The position numbers were made by a program, and so were the translations under genes. Source: Dolichospermum sp. DET69 (lineage in GTDB: Bacteria > Cyanobacteriota > Cyanobacteriia > Cyanobacteriales > Nostocaceae). Taken from it: a stretch of DNA of 64,000 bases. Location of the stretch: the NCBI GenBank assembly GCA_017355425.1, contig CP070233.1, forward strand, positions 3,265,501 through 3,329,500. Reading direction: 5' to 3'. Under the pieces are notes generated by a model. That model worked only from the letters and a program-made list of their open reading frames with translations. It made no database searches and had not been told where the DNA came from. Below, one piece after another: positions 26,459 through 36,469 of the stretch (the first letter of the stretch is position 1; every line of letters begins with the position of its first letter).

Positions 26459-28440
26459 AAATAACCGGGTTTTATTGTGGTTTCTCTTTTGTTGGAGTTG
26501 TATTCGAGGAGGTATTCACGGGCTATGGCTTCGGTTTCTTGCAGGTTTTGATATTCTTGTAGACCAATTTCGGTGTCGGTGGAAAGGAGGATAACTTGAT
26601 GGCTGGCTGAGGGGAAATACCTCTCTACTAGGTTGTGACGGTGGGAGGAGTCTAGTCTTCCTAAGGGGGTGTCTATGGCGACTGGTAAGCGTCTTCCTGA
26701 TACTTTGGCTAGTCCCCACAAAAATGCGATCGCTAATAGTTGTTTTTCACCAGCAGAAAGCCGATGTTTGGGGACTTGTTTTCCGTTTAAATCATATAAT
26801 GATAAGCCAAAGGTTTTAGCATCAATAGCAATGCGATGTACTAGGTCTGATTTATGTAATAAATACAAGAAACAGTTTTTTACTTCTTCTTCTAATTTAT
26901 TCAGTTTTCTCAGAGTTAATCTTTCTCGAAACAATTTTAATGTTTGTTGAACTTTTAACGCCGAATCAATAATGTGTTCACTATTTTGATATTTAAGATT
27001 TTCTACAGCATATTCATTTAATTCTTGTCTCAATTTTTTAGTTTCTGTGTCTAATTCTATCAGTTTTTGACTCATTATATCTGACTGAGATTGAATTTTA
27101 TTAACTTCAGTTTGTGCCTGTTTTACTGCTTTTTGTAGTTTTGTATATTCTTCGGGTGCAGCCGCAGTTTGCACTTGTCTTTCTAAGGTGAGGATTTCTT
27201 CTTCATAATTATTTAATTCATCTAATTGCTTTTGGGCAGTATTTTGGGAAATTTGCAACCGATAGGTGATATTGTCAACTAAACTTAAACTTTCTTCATC
27301 TCCATTTAACCAATTATTTTTTGTTGATAAATTATTGGTATATAAGTTATTGATATCTTCAGCTAAAAAAGATTGAATATTAGTAACTTTATTAGTTTCT
27401 AGATTTAATTGTTGTAGCCAATTTAGTAATCTTTCATCTCTAGCAATTAAGACATCTTTGGCTAATTGGATTTGTTGAGTTTTCAGTTCTTGTTCTCCCT
27501 GTCTTTGGACTTGAGATAATAAAGGACTAATTAACGCCAAAGGTAAAACATCAGCGGCTAGTTCACATAAGGATTCACGGACGTTATTAGCAATTTTAAT
27601 TTTCTCTTCCTTTTGGTTTTCTAATTGGCTACGTTCAGCCGCAATTTTACCACCTTCATTTACAAATCTATCTAAAGCTTCTTCATGAATTTTTTCTAAT
27701 TCTGTAACTTCAAGATTGAGGGCTTTGAGTTTTTCTTGCTTATTTTCGTATTCTTGCTGTTTTTCATTAATTCGGGTTTCAATTTCTTCTAATTTTGCTA
27801 AATCTTTGTTATCTGCAAATTCCCGTTTTTTGCGATTTACTAAAATCTCTAAATCAATTGCTAATTTATCTGCTAATTCTAAACCTAAAAGTCCGTTAAT
27901 AGCATCCACAACTATTGGTGGTGGTATTTCCTGTTCTGCAAGTTCTTTAACTTGTTCACCGTCAAAGAGAAATAAATTAGAAATACCTAAAGGTAAGATA
28001 TTTTCTATATATTCATCCCAGATATTTACTAATGAATCAATTGGCCATGTTTCATCATCTCCTAATATTCCTAAATGATCTTTACCATCTTTGGGATTTT
28101 TTTCCCAAGTCCGCACAACCCGATATCTAATCGGTTTATCATCTTCGATATGTTCAAAAACTAATTCGATGCGAGTTTTTTCTGTGGGGGTAGCTTTACT
28201 ATTTACACATTGATTTAAAAAATCTGTATAACTCAGATTTCCCCGTGTTGAACATTGGGCGCGTTGTCCATATAAAGCCAGACGTATAGCATCCATAAGG
28301 GTGGTTTTTCCACCGCCATTCATTCCTCCTAAAAGGATAATTGGCCGGGCGTTATCTTCATCAATTTGCGGGTTGAGGTTGATGATTTGTTTTCCAGCAT
28401 AGGGACCGAAGTTTTGCAGGACTAATTCTAGGAAGATCAT
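26452..28440 (-). CDS. dndD: DNA sulfur modification ATPase DndD
   Basis: A 662-residue SMC/RecN-like ATPase of the Dnd phosphorothioation complex. Walker A is in LLGGMNGGGKTTLMDAI, the family text NLFLFDGEQVKELAEQE follows, two long coiled coils fill the centre, and the C-terminal SAGEKQLLAIAFLWGLAKV signature and VAIDTPLGRLDSSHR Walker B are intact. The start is the ATG at 28440 (MIFLELVLQNFGPY). The track upstream is repeat sequence. Directly upstream lie ten tandem 164-bp repeats, each with a copy of the first 17 bases of this gene. It should be co-transcribed from dndC across that array. Confidence 0.93.
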   Translation of the reverse strand: MIFLELVLQNFGPYAGKQIINLNPQIDEDNARPIILLGGMNGGGKTTLMDAIRLALYGQRAQCSTRGNLSYTDFLNQCVNSKATPTEKTRIELVFEHIEDDKPIRYRVVRTWEKNPKDGKDHLGILGDDETWPIDSLVNIWDEYIENILPLGISNLFLFDGEQVKELAEQEIPPPIVVDAINGLLGLELADKLAIDLEILVNRKKREFADNKDLAKLEEIETRINEKQQEYENKQEKLKALNLEVTELEKIHEEALDRFVNEGGKIAAERSQLENQKEEKIKIANNVRESLCELAADVLPLALISPLLSQVQRQGEQELKTQQIQLAKDVLIARDERLLNWLQQLNLETNKVTNIQSFLAEDINNLYTNNLSTKNNWLNGDEESLSLVDNITYRLQISQNTAQKQLDELNNYEEEILTLERQVQTAAAPEEYTKLQKAVKQAQTEVNKIQSQSDIMSQKLIELDTETKKLRQELNEYAVENLKYQNSEHIIDSALKVQQTLKLFRERLTLRKLNKLEEEVKNCFLYLLHKSDLVHRIAIDAKTFGLSLYDLNGKQVPKHRLSAGEKQLLAIAFLWGLAKVSGRRLPVAIDTPLGRLDSSHRHNLVERYFPSASHQVILLSTDTEIGLQEYQNLQETEAIAREYLLEYNSNKRETTIKPGYFW

Positions 28441-30063
28441 GGTTTTTGGGATGTTTGTGTTAATCATACCGGGCGGTTATAAACCGCGTCTACACAGGCG
28501 AAACCCACCTTCGTGGGTTAAATTTATTCATTTTTTCTTAGTCCACGAAGGTGGACTTTGTTTGTGTAGACGCGATTTCCAATCGCCAATTCTAGGAAGA
28601 TCATGGTTTTGGGGATGTTTGTGTTAATCATACCGGGCGGTTATAAACCGCGTCTATACAGGCGAAACCCACCTTCGTGGGTTAAATTTATTCATTTTTT
28701 CTTAGTCCACGAAGGTGGACTTTTTTTGTGTAGACGTGATTTCCAATCGCCAATTCTAGGAAGATCATGGTTTTGGGGATGTTTGTGTTAATCATACCGG
28801 GCGGTTATAAACCGCGTCTATACAGGCGAAACCCACCTTCGTGGGTTAAATTTATTCATTTTTTCTTAGTCCACGAAGGTGGACTTTGTTTGTGTAGAAG
28901 CGATTTCCAATCGCCAATTCTAGGAAGATCATGGTTTTGGGGGTGTTTGTGTTAATCATACCGGGCGGTTATAAACCGCGTCTACACAGGCGAAACCCAC
29001 CTTCGTGGGTTAAATTTATTCATTTTTTCTTAGTCCACGAAGGTGGACTTTGTTTGTGTAGAAGCGATTTCCAATCGCCAATTCTAGGAAGATCATGGTT
29101 TTGGGGGTGTTTGTGTTAATCATACCGGGCGGTTATAAACCGCGTCTACACAGGCGAAACCCACCTTCGTGGGTTAAATTTATTCATTTTTTCTTAGTCC
29201 ACGAAGGTGGACTTTTTTTGTGTAGACGTGATTTCCAATCGCCAATTCTAGGAAGATCATGGTTTTGGGGATGTTTGTGTTAATCATACCGGGCGGTTAT
29301 AAACCGCGTCTATACAGGCGAAACCCACCTTCGTGGGTTAAATTTATTCATTTTTTCTTAGTCCACGAAGGTAGACTTTGTTTGTGTAGACGCGATTTCC
29401 AATCGCCAATTCTAGGAAGATCATGGTTTTGGGGATGTTTGTGTTAATCATACCGGGCGGTTATAAACCGCGTCTATACAGGCGAAACCCACCTTCGTGG
29501 GTTAAATTTATTCATTTTTTCTTAGTCCACGAAGGTAGACTTTGTTTGTGTAGACGCGATTTCCAATCGCCAATTCTAGGAAGATCATGGTTTTGGGGAT
29601 GTTTGTGTTAATCATACCGGGCGGTTATAAACCGCGTCTATACAGGCGAAACCCACCTTCGTGGGTTAAATTTATTCATTTTTTCTTAGTCCACGAAGGT
29701 GGACTTTGTTTGTGTAGACGCGATTTCCAATCGCCAATTCTAGGAAGATCATGGTTTTGGGGGTGTTTGTGTTAATCATACCGGGCGGTTATAAACCGCG
29801 TCTACACAGGCGAAACCCACCTTCGTGGGTTAAATTTATTCATTTTTTCTTAGTCCACGAAGGTGGACTTTGTTTGTGTAGACGCGATTTCCAATCGCCA
29901 ATTCTAGGAAGATCATGGTTTTTGGGATGTTTGTGTTAATCATACCGGGCGGTTATAAACCGCGTCTATACAGGCGAAACCCACCTTCGTGGGTTAAATC
30001 TATTCATTTTTTCTTAGTCCACGAAGGTGGACTTTGTTTGTGTAGACGCGATTTCCAATCGCC
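28424..30063. repeat. Ten tandem 164-bp REP/BIME-like units
   Basis: The starts 28424, 28588, 28752, 28916, 29080, 29244, 29408, 29572, 29736 and 29900 are spaced by exactly 164 bases. Each unit carries two inverted REP-like hairpins (GGCGGTTATAAACCGCGTCT and, inverted, GGCGATTGGAAATCGCGTCT) with stems CCACCTTCGTGG. Each also carries ATGATCTTCCTAGAATT on the minus strand, the start of dndD. Variant bases (TACACAGG/TATACAGG; GGTGGAC/GGTAGAC; GACGCG/GACGTG/GAAGCG) are shuffled among units. A further REP is at 30549-30599 next to the transposase. The 62-residue plus-strand frames in each unit are not genes. Confidence 0.97.
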
Positions 30064-30075
30064 AATTCTTCTAAT

Positions 30076-30507
30076 CTAATCGCCAGGAGTTTTTGTTTCC
30101 AAGTTCATTTCCCATGTAGAAATAAGTAATTTTTCTTGATGATGTATTTGTTGATTTCTAATGTAATTAGCTACATTATCTATAGCATCATAACTAACTG
30201 TAAATGCACCATAACTTCCTTGCCATTTAAAAAATTCTTTGGGTTTAATTTCGTGATTAATAAAATGAGAAGAACTACCCTTTGCTTGTTTGATAACTTC
30301 GGATACGCTAACTGTTGTGGGAAATCCTGTTAAAAGATGAACATGATCCTCAATTCCCCCAATGGCAATAACTGTACATTTTAATTCCTCACACTCTTTA
30401 ATAATTGCTGCATAAACTAATTGCTGAATTTCTGGTATAATTAATGGCAATCTATCCCATGTTGCCCAAACATAATGTAAATACAATTGTGTAAAATTTG
30501 CCCTCAT
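30076..30507 (-). CDS. REP-associated tyrosine transposase (RAYT, TnpA-REP)
   Basis: A 143-residue Y1 HUH transposase. LYLHYVWATWDRLPLI at the start, GIEDHVHLLTGFP (HUH histidines) near residue 60 and the tyrosine in NVANYIRNQQIHHQ near residue 120 fit the RAYT family, which nicks REP hairpins. It lies between dndC and the 164-bp array, with a REP hairpin just upstream (30549-30599). I choose the ATG at 30507 (MRANFTQ). The longer open frame runs through the REP. The frame is intact. Confidence 0.9.
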   Translation of the reverse strand: MRANFTQLYLHYVWATWDRLPLIIPEIQQLVYAAIIKECEELKCTVIAIGGIEDHVHLLTGFPTTVSVSEVIKQAKGSSSHFINHEIKPKEFFKWQGSYGAFTVSYDAIDNVANYIRNQQIHHQEKLLISTWEMNLETKTPGD

Positions 30508-30548
30508 ATATTTTCTAATTGGTAAAATTTGATATTTCATTAACCCGT

Positions 30549-30600
30549 AATTAACCCACGAAAGTGGGTTTTGCTTGTGTAGACGCGGTTTCCAACCGCC
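30549..30600 (-). repeat. REP hairpin upstream of the RAYT gene
   Basis: On the minus strand it reads GGCGGTTGGAAACCGCGTCT, then ACCCACTTTCGTGGGTTAAT. It matches the half-units of the 164-bp array. It starts 18 bases behind the dndC stop. REP hairpins near the gene are expected for an active RAYT. Confidence 0.88.
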
Positions 30601-30618
30601 CCTTATTCTAAGCACCCA

Positions 30619-32235
30619 TTATTCCACATTATCATCCTTTTTTGCATATTTGATATTAGCCCAACTTGGTACTTTACTCTCTTCCTTATCAGGCGTATCT
30701 CCTAAACTTAATTGCTTGAATTTTTCCCGAATTGTAGCTACGTCACCTTCTAATGCTGCTTGTCGTAAATCCCGTTTTAAATGGGCATTTTCAATGGCTT
30801 GCTTTGGAGAACGAGAACTTGTATCAAAGCATTTTTCTAGGCTGTCGTAGATACCGACACGGCGAGTTTTTTTCTTAAATTGCCTTTCTGTATCTAATAG
30901 TCTGGCCATTAATTCTAAGTGCATTCCGTCACCGTCACAAATTTCTTCTAATACTCCCCATTCATCACTTCCAAGTATGCTATGGTCAGCACCAGGACGG
31001 GGATCTTTAAATACTTCTTCTGTGACTTCTTCATATATGCGGGGGACACTATCATCAAATTCGTGTTTTTCTTCTAACCATATTCGACGAATTTCACTCA
31101 ATTCTGCTTGAGAAATCAGAGTAATATCGCGCATATTTTCAGGCGCATTTTGACGCATTTCTTTTTGCGCTGTTAATAATTTTCTGAGCCAATATTCTCG
31201 CCAATATTTTGTATATGGACCGGGTATAGGTTCAACAGATGTTTCACCCTCTATATTGCGTTCAAATAATTGAACTTCTCCCCGTAAACGCCGAAAATCT
31301 CTTTTTTCACGGTCATTTTCAATATCTAATTCTCGACGAAAATCAACTATTGGTTGTAACCATTCTTTTTCATCATTATTTTGAATCATTGCGTTCAAAG
31401 ATTTATCACGTTCCACAAGCGTGCAAACCCAGCAACCAAAACGAGAACTACCACAACTAGGAGTAGAAGTATCAACAACTAAAGGACATTCATTATCTGC
31501 TGTTGATTCTCTATACATAGTAAATAAATCTTTATTACTATGTCCCCAAGGATTTTCCCATTGCATTAAATATACCCAAACCTCATCAGTTCGCCAATCT
31601 TCAATAGGACTATAAACAAGTGAATTAGGTAAGCTGGCATTAGGACTAAGGCGATCGCGCACTCGTCTTTCTTCATATTTTTTCATTGTGGCAGCGCGAC
31701 GAGGGCTTTCTGCTTTACGAATACCTAAGATTACAATAGCTTCACCGCTACTTCTCACAACATCACGAATAAAACGATTAGATGGATTGATTTTCAACCG
31801 TCCAGTACACCAACGAAACTTTTGACGGGGTGCAGGATACCCTTTACCAATTAAACCTACCCAGTATGTATCCGCAATTTCTGGTTCTAATATATGGGGT
31901 TGCATTGGCATTCTCTGCTCTTTAGCAGCTAATTCTATATGCTTATGAGAACTACGCACCCAAGTAGAAACATAGGGATTTTCTACCCCTGTATCTGTTG
32001 TAATTACATGAATTGGCTTAGTTCTTTTTTCCGGTGGAAGTCCAGAAATTGCACTCCATATAAGCTGTAAAGTAGCAGTGCTGTCTTTTCCACCTGAATA
32101 GCCTACTACCCAAGGTATCTCATCTAAACAATACAATTCTTGAATTTCTGTAGACAGAACTTGGATATACTCCACTAACTCTGGTACAGTACGATTCGGC
32201 TGATTTTTATTTTCTGGTTGTTGTGCTGTAGTCAT
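30619..32235 (-). CDS. dndC: DNA sulfur modification protein DndC (PAPS reductase-like)
   Basis: A 538-residue ATP-pyrophosphatase-like enzyme that helps insert sulfur into the DNA backbone. The PP-loop is in VVGYSGGKDSTATLQLIWSA near residue 45. A cysteine set that could hold the 4Fe-4S cluster is visible (WCTGRLKI, NECPLVVD, TPSCGSS, GCWVCTLVERD). Length and motifs match DndC. It is divergent from the dndB-like gene, with 175 bases between the starts (32236-32410) that must hold both promoters. The partner cysteine desulfurase DndA is not in the window; in many hosts IscS replaces it. Confidence 0.94.
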   Translation of the reverse strand: MTTAQQPENKNQPNRTVPELVEYIQVLSTEIQELYCLDEIPWVVGYSGGKDSTATLQLIWSAISGLPPEKRTKPIHVITTDTGVENPYVSTWVRSSHKHIELAAKEQRMPMQPHILEPEIADTYWVGLIGKGYPAPRQKFRWCTGRLKINPSNRFIRDVVRSSGEAIVILGIRKAESPRRAATMKKYEERRVRDRLSPNASLPNSLVYSPIEDWRTDEVWVYLMQWENPWGHSNKDLFTMYRESTADNECPLVVDTSTPSCGSSRFGCWVCTLVERDKSLNAMIQNNDEKEWLQPIVDFRRELDIENDREKRDFRRLRGEVQLFERNIEGETSVEPIPGPYTKYWREYWLRKLLTAQKEMRQNAPENMRDITLISQAELSEIRRIWLEEKHEFDDSVPRIYEEVTEEVFKDPRPGADHSILGSDEWGVLEEICDGDGMHLELMARLLDTERQFKKKTRRVGIYDSLEKCFDTSSRSPKQAIENAHLKRDLRQAALEGDVATIREKFKQLSLGDTPDKEESKVPSWANIKYAKKDDNVE

Positions 32236-32410
32236 TTTTCCCTACCTACGTATATATGGACTGAAACTCAATACTTCCCTTCGGAGGAAATCATTTAGTA
32301 TATAAAAAAACCTGGCTATGAGTGCAAAATATTTTTAAAAATTGCATCCTTAGTATCCATTTTTTTGGACAATAAAGCAAGAGTTATTCACTAAGTTTTC
32401 AAAAATCAAT

Positions 32411-34012
32411 ATGAATGATAGTACAAGCACACTAAATAATCAACTCGCTAACGAGTATCTAGAACGGGAAAATAAGGATAAACAGGTATTAGCTTTACTG
32501 CTAGAGCGGTTTTTAGAGAAGAAAGATCAAATTCTTGTCCAAAAAACCGAAATGGGTGGTACTGAGGCTTATGTAGGTTCTGTGACATTGGAATGGTTCG
32601 CGGGACGGGTACATTTTGCGTCTGGTTTACCCCTGCTGCAAAAAAAGTACAACCCAGAGACAGATAATATTGAAATTGACGCTGACAGTATTGATGAAAT
32701 CCAACAACGCCCTATTGATTGGTCACGTCAAGCCCCGTTAGTACAGTATTTAGCAGCAAGAAAAAATCATAAATTTCCGGCTGTGTTGGTAGTAATTAAT
32801 CAACCTTGGGTAGATAACCCCAAAGCAGCGGAGTGGAATAGTCAAGGACGGGCTAAAAAAGCGACTACTGATTTTATACCCTTAGATAAAGATGGTAAAG
32901 TTGGTTTACTGAATATTTCTGAAGAAAATGTGACAATTTATGCTTTAGATGGTCAGCATAGATTAATGGGTGTACAGGGTTTAATGGAGTTAATTAAATC
33001 TGGTAAACTCCAACGTTATAAAAAGGATAAAACTGCTGATGAAAGTTTTATTACTTTATCTGATTTAATTGATAAATATCAAGTAGAACCTGCTTATTTA
33101 CAAAATTTACGTCAAGAGAAAATTGGGATTGAATTTATTTGTGCGGTCAATACTGGAGAAACCCATACAGAAGCAAAACGACGGGTAAGATCAATTTTTG
33201 TTCATGTAAATTTAATGGCTGCACCTTTAACTAAGGGTCAGTTAGCCCAATTAAATGAAGATGATGGTTTTGCTATTGTAGCGCGAAAAATTGCAGTTAC
33301 ACATCCACTTTTAGAACAAAAACCCAATCGCAATCCGCGTGTTAATTGGAATAGTGCCACAGTAGCCGCTAATTCTACAGTTTTGACGACGCTGCAAGCT
33401 TTACAAGATATGTCCCAAAGGTATTTGGGTCAAAAGTTCCCCCACTGGAAACCTTTGGAAAAAGGGTTAATTCCCATGCGTCCAGAAAATGAAGAAATTC
33501 AGGAAGGAATTACAGATTTTAGACTACTTTTTGATAATTTAGCGAATCTTCCCAGTTATAAAATATTGGAACACGAAGATACAACTGTTTTGCGTCGCTT
33601 CCATTTTGAGAAAGACGGAGGTGAGGGAAATATGTTATTTCGTCCAGTTTCTCAAGTTGCTTTAGCGCAAGCTTTGGGAACTTTGGTATTTAAAAAAGGT
33701 TTTGCTTTGACGGATATTTTTAAGAAGTTGGAGAAATTTGACCGTCAAGGAGGTTTTAGTGGTATGGAATATCCTCAATCTTTATGGTATGGGGTTCTGT
33801 ATGACCCCAATAAGAAGCGGGTACAGGTAGTAGGAAAAGATTTAGCTGTGAAGTTATTAATTTACATTTTGGGAGGAATGACTGAAAAAATGGAAGTTCC
33901 TGCTTTACGTAAGGCTTTAGCTAATGCTAGGACTATAGAAGAGCAAACTATAGGTTTTGATGGAAAGTTGGTCAAACCGCAAGATGTAGGACTTCCATCT
34001 GTACTGAGTTAG
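32411..34012 (+). CDS. DGQHR-domain protein, DndB-type (533 aa)
   Basis: A 533-residue protein with the DGQHRLMGVQGLMEL motif near residue 185 and RSIFVHVNLMAAPLTKGQLAQLNEDD downstream. The DGQHR signature defines DndB-like regulators of the Dnd system. It is longer than the usual DndB (about 370-390 residues). It is followed after 101 bases by a second DGQHR gene. It is likely a regulator or specificity factor; I do not assign dndB because of the second, better-sized copy. Confidence 0.85.
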   Translation: MNDSTSTLNNQLANEYLERENKDKQVLALLLERFLEKKDQILVQKTEMGGTEAYVGSVTLEWFAGRVHFASGLPLLQKKYNPETDNIEIDADSIDEIQQRPIDWSRQAPLVQYLAARKNHKFPAVLVVINQPWVDNPKAAEWNSQGRAKKATTDFIPLDKDGKVGLLNISEENVTIYALDGQHRLMGVQGLMELIKSGKLQRYKKDKTADESFITLSDLIDKYQVEPAYLQNLRQEKIGIEFICAVNTGETHTEAKRRVRSIFVHVNLMAAPLTKGQLAQLNEDDGFAIVARKIAVTHPLLEQKPNRNPRVNWNSATVAANSTVLTTLQALQDMSQRYLGQKFPHWKPLEKGLIPMRPENEEIQEGITDFRLLFDNLANLPSYKILEHEDTTVLRRFHFEKDGGEGNMLFRPVSQVALAQALGTLVFKKGFALTDIFKKLEKFDRQGGFSGMEYPQSLWYGVLYDPNKKRVQVVGKDLAVKLLIYILGGMTEKMEVPALRKALANARTIEEQTIGFDGKLVKPQDVGLPSVLS

Positions 34013-34113
34013 CCAAGTTAGCGAATAATATCACTCTGTGGTTTTCACTGATGTTCAAGTATGTCACTGTTGCTTATTATGTTTATTAACATAACTAAGT
34101 ATACAGGGTTTAT

Positions 34114-35289
34114 ATGTCTCAAACAAACGATGCTAACAGCAATAGCAATCTATCTGATATCAAAGCTAATTTCATTACCGTTCTTGCACCGCTTTTTTCT
34201 AAACATTATCTAGAGTCATGCTATCCAGGGTTAATTTTTCACCAGGGACAGCGAAAAATGTTGCAAATAAATGTACGCGCTAAAGATTTACCCACTCTTC
34301 TTCAAGCTAAACCTTCTACTAAGAATGATCCTGATTCGGGTAAAAATCGTCCAGAGGTTAAGGGTCATGCGAAAGAAATAAAGGACTATGTTATAGAACG
34401 CGCTCAAGCTAACAAACCGTGGGTTTTAGGAACAATTACAGCCAATGTTGATGAACAGGATATTAAAATACATGAATTAGGAAACGGATTTTGTATAGTC
34501 GTTATTCCTAATGGTATTAAATTAGATATTACTGATGGACAACACCGTAAAACTGCAATTCATGAATTAATTTTTAGTAGTGATAGCCATTTAATTGATA
34601 ATAACCAGTTTGCAATTACTCTCATTTTAGAAGGAGAACAACGCCAGTGTCAAACTGACTTCAAAGATATGGCTCAAACTAAACAACTAGATAATTCATT
34701 ATTGTTATCATTTGGCGAGTTTGAAGGTAGAGTTGGTATTACTAAAAGCCTAATACAACAAGTAAGAATGTTTAATGAAAAAACCAATAAAATTGGAAGA
34801 AGCGCATCTACTAAGCAAAAGTTGATTTATACAACTAACTTTTTGGCACGTTTTGTAAGTTGTGTTTTTGTAAATAATCCAAACGATGAACTTAAAGGTT
34901 ATAACGTTGAGAAAGTATCTGAATCTTTAACTGATTGCTTGAATAAATTTTTCTCAGAATGTAAAGATACAAAAGGAATTTCTGAAACATCGATTGACAA
35001 GCTTACAGTTCATCAAGTAGGTTCATTTCAGGAATCTTGTTTATTGGGGGTAAGTGTTGGTATCGAAATATTGGGAAGATTGTTGCACTACACGTATGAT
35101 GAAGATAATAATTATTTTGATGAACAGCGAGTTGCTCAACTAGCAGAACTTGACTGGTCACGGAGAAATAGTCTTTGGGAAAATAATGTAATCAGAAAAA
35201 CTGGTAATTCTGATTATGAAATTGTTAATAGAGTAAATCCTGTAGCAGATGCTGTCAGAGCAGTAAAAGTTGCACTAGAATGGACATAA
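34114..35289 (+). CDS. dndB: DNA sulfur modification protein DndB (DGQHR family)
   Basis: A 391-residue protein with KLDITDGQHRKTAIHELIF near residue 145 and EVKGHAKEIKDYVIERA at residue 88, matching the DndB family in size and layout. DndB is known as a repressor/modulator of dnd genes in Salmonella and Streptomyces. It converges with dnd-associated gene 4, with only 8 bases between stop codons. Two DGQHR genes in tandem suggests a paired function. Confidence 0.85.
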   Translation: MSQTNDANSNSNLSDIKANFITVLAPLFSKHYLESCYPGLIFHQGQRKMLQINVRAKDLPTLLQAKPSTKNDPDSGKNRPEVKGHAKEIKDYVIERAQANKPWVLGTITANVDEQDIKIHELGNGFCIVVIPNGIKLDITDGQHRKTAIHELIFSSDSHLIDNNQFAITLILEGEQRQCQTDFKDMAQTKQLDNSLLLSFGEFEGRVGITKSLIQQVRMFNEKTNKIGRSASTKQKLIYTTNFLARFVSCVFVNNPNDELKGYNVEKVSESLTDCLNKFFSECKDTKGISETSIDKLTVHQVGSFQESCLLGVSVGIEILGRLLHYTYDEDNNYFDEQRVAQLAELDWSRRNSLWENNVIRKTGNSDYEIVNRVNPVADAVRAVKVALEWT

Positions 35290-35297
35290 ATTGATAG

Positions 35298-35771
35298 TCA
35301 AGACAGGAATTTTGTTAGATCAAATTCCTCGTCTTCTTTTTCTATCTTTGTTCTTTCATAACTGAGAAATAGTAAAATTCGCTCAGAATAATCTACTGCA
35401 CCACGTAACTCATTTTGTAATATTTCCAGTCCAGCATTAGCATATTCTTCAAAAATATGGTTACGTTGAATATCGTATTCTTCCTCATTGAGAGAGAGTA
35501 TTTTAATTTCCTTAGTTTCATTTATTCCCAATAATTTAATTAAAATATCATGTCCAGTTGTAGCAAAAACTTCTAACCGAATTGGAGCAGGTTCACGTTT
35601 AGAAATCTCCTCCAAAGGAACACGCTTTTTATACTTTACACCCAAAGCAGCAGCAAAAACAATCACATCAGCGAAAGTCTGAAAAGGACCAGTTCCCCCA
35701 TCAGCAGAAGTTAAACTTTTTACTAATTCAGCTTTATCCTTAGCAATCCTGATTCTACCAGTTTCCGCCAT
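35298..35771 (-). CDS. Dnd system-associated protein 4
   Basis: A 157-residue protein. RIRIAKDKAELVKSL, GPFQTFADVIVFAAALGVKY and HIFEEYANAGLEILQNEL match what I recall of the DNA phosphorothioation-associated protein 4 family (TIGR04062). The start is set at the ATG at 35771; the frame continues upstream through non-conserved text. It is the last gene of the minus-strand operon from 39362. Function unknown, but its presence ties that operon to phosphorothioation. Confidence 0.8.
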   Translation of the reverse strand: MAETGRIRIAKDKAELVKSLTSADGGTGPFQTFADVIVFAAALGVKYKKRVPLEEISKREPAPIRLEVFATTGHDILIKLLGINETKEIKILSLNEEEYDIQRNHIFEEYANAGLEILQNELRGAVDYSERILLFLSYERTKIEKEDEEFDLTKFLS

Positions 35772-35884
35772 AATTATAAAATATACATTTTTAAAATCAT
35801 AAACCAAACCTAACTTACTAATATCACATTTTGGCATTCTTCTTTGCGTCTTTGCTTCTTAGCGTCTCTGCGCGAAACAAAAAA

Positions 35885-36445
35885 TCAAAAAACATCCTCA
35901 TAAACCAGAGAAAGAGGAAACGTAAAATCAACACTAACTAAATGTACCTCATCACCCTCAACAAAAGGATGTAACTCCCATAAACCCTTCTCGTTTAAGC
36001 GAAAACAATCTAAACTAATTTTATCAGCACTAATTAAAACATATTCTTGTAAAGTTTCAATCCTTCTATATTGCTGAAACTTTCCCCCCCTATCATAAGC
36101 TTCCGTACTTGGAGAAAGCACCTCAACAATTAAACAAGGAAATTGAATAAACTTAATCGCTTGTTTATCCCGTTGATCACAACTTACCATGACATCTGGA
36201 TAATGAAACGGACCATTTCCCGATATACCCACTTTAGCATCTGCCATAAAAGGACGACATTTCCCCCCACGCAAATGATTTTTTAACCCAGCAGCCAAAT
36301 TTAAAGCAATAGTAGTATGAGGGATAGTTCCCCCAGTCATAGCAAAAACTTCACCATTAATATATTCATGTTTAATATCTTGCTGTTCTTCCCACTCCAA
36401 AAACTCTTCAGGACTCATATAAATTCTATCAGGAATAGCAACCAT
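35885..36445 (-). CDS. Uma2-family (DUF820) putative endonuclease
   Basis: A 186-residue PD-(D/E)XK-fold protein of the family much expanded in cyanobacteria. Seen: YMSPEEFLEWEEQQDIKHEYINGEVFAM, the core YPDVMVSCD (aspartate) and CLIVEVLSPSTEAYDRGGKF (E-x-L). The catalytic residues are conserved. It lies 24 bases from the next Uma2 gene in the operon with the DndD-like ATPase. Role unknown; a nuclease partner is plausible. Confidence 0.88.
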   Translation of the reverse strand: MVAIPDRIYMSPEEFLEWEEQQDIKHEYINGEVFAMTGGTIPHTTIALNLAAGLKNHLRGGKCRPFMADAKVGISGNGPFHYPDVMVSCDQRDKQAIKFIQFPCLIVEVLSPSTEAYDRGGKFQQYRRIETLQEYVLISADKISLDCFRLNEKGLWELHPFVEGDEVHLVSVDFTFPLSLVYEDVF

Positions 36446-36469
36446 GATTTTTTCTCCTTTTTTGATAAA

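Noticed and set aside
28439-29939. Nine 62-residue plus-strand frames repeated every 164 bases
   Set aside because: They are products of the tandem repeat, with no ribosome site or conservation, and read across REP hairpins.
28424-30063. CRISPR array
   Set aside because: The 164-bp units are nearly identical over their whole length; there are no unique spacers and no cas genes.
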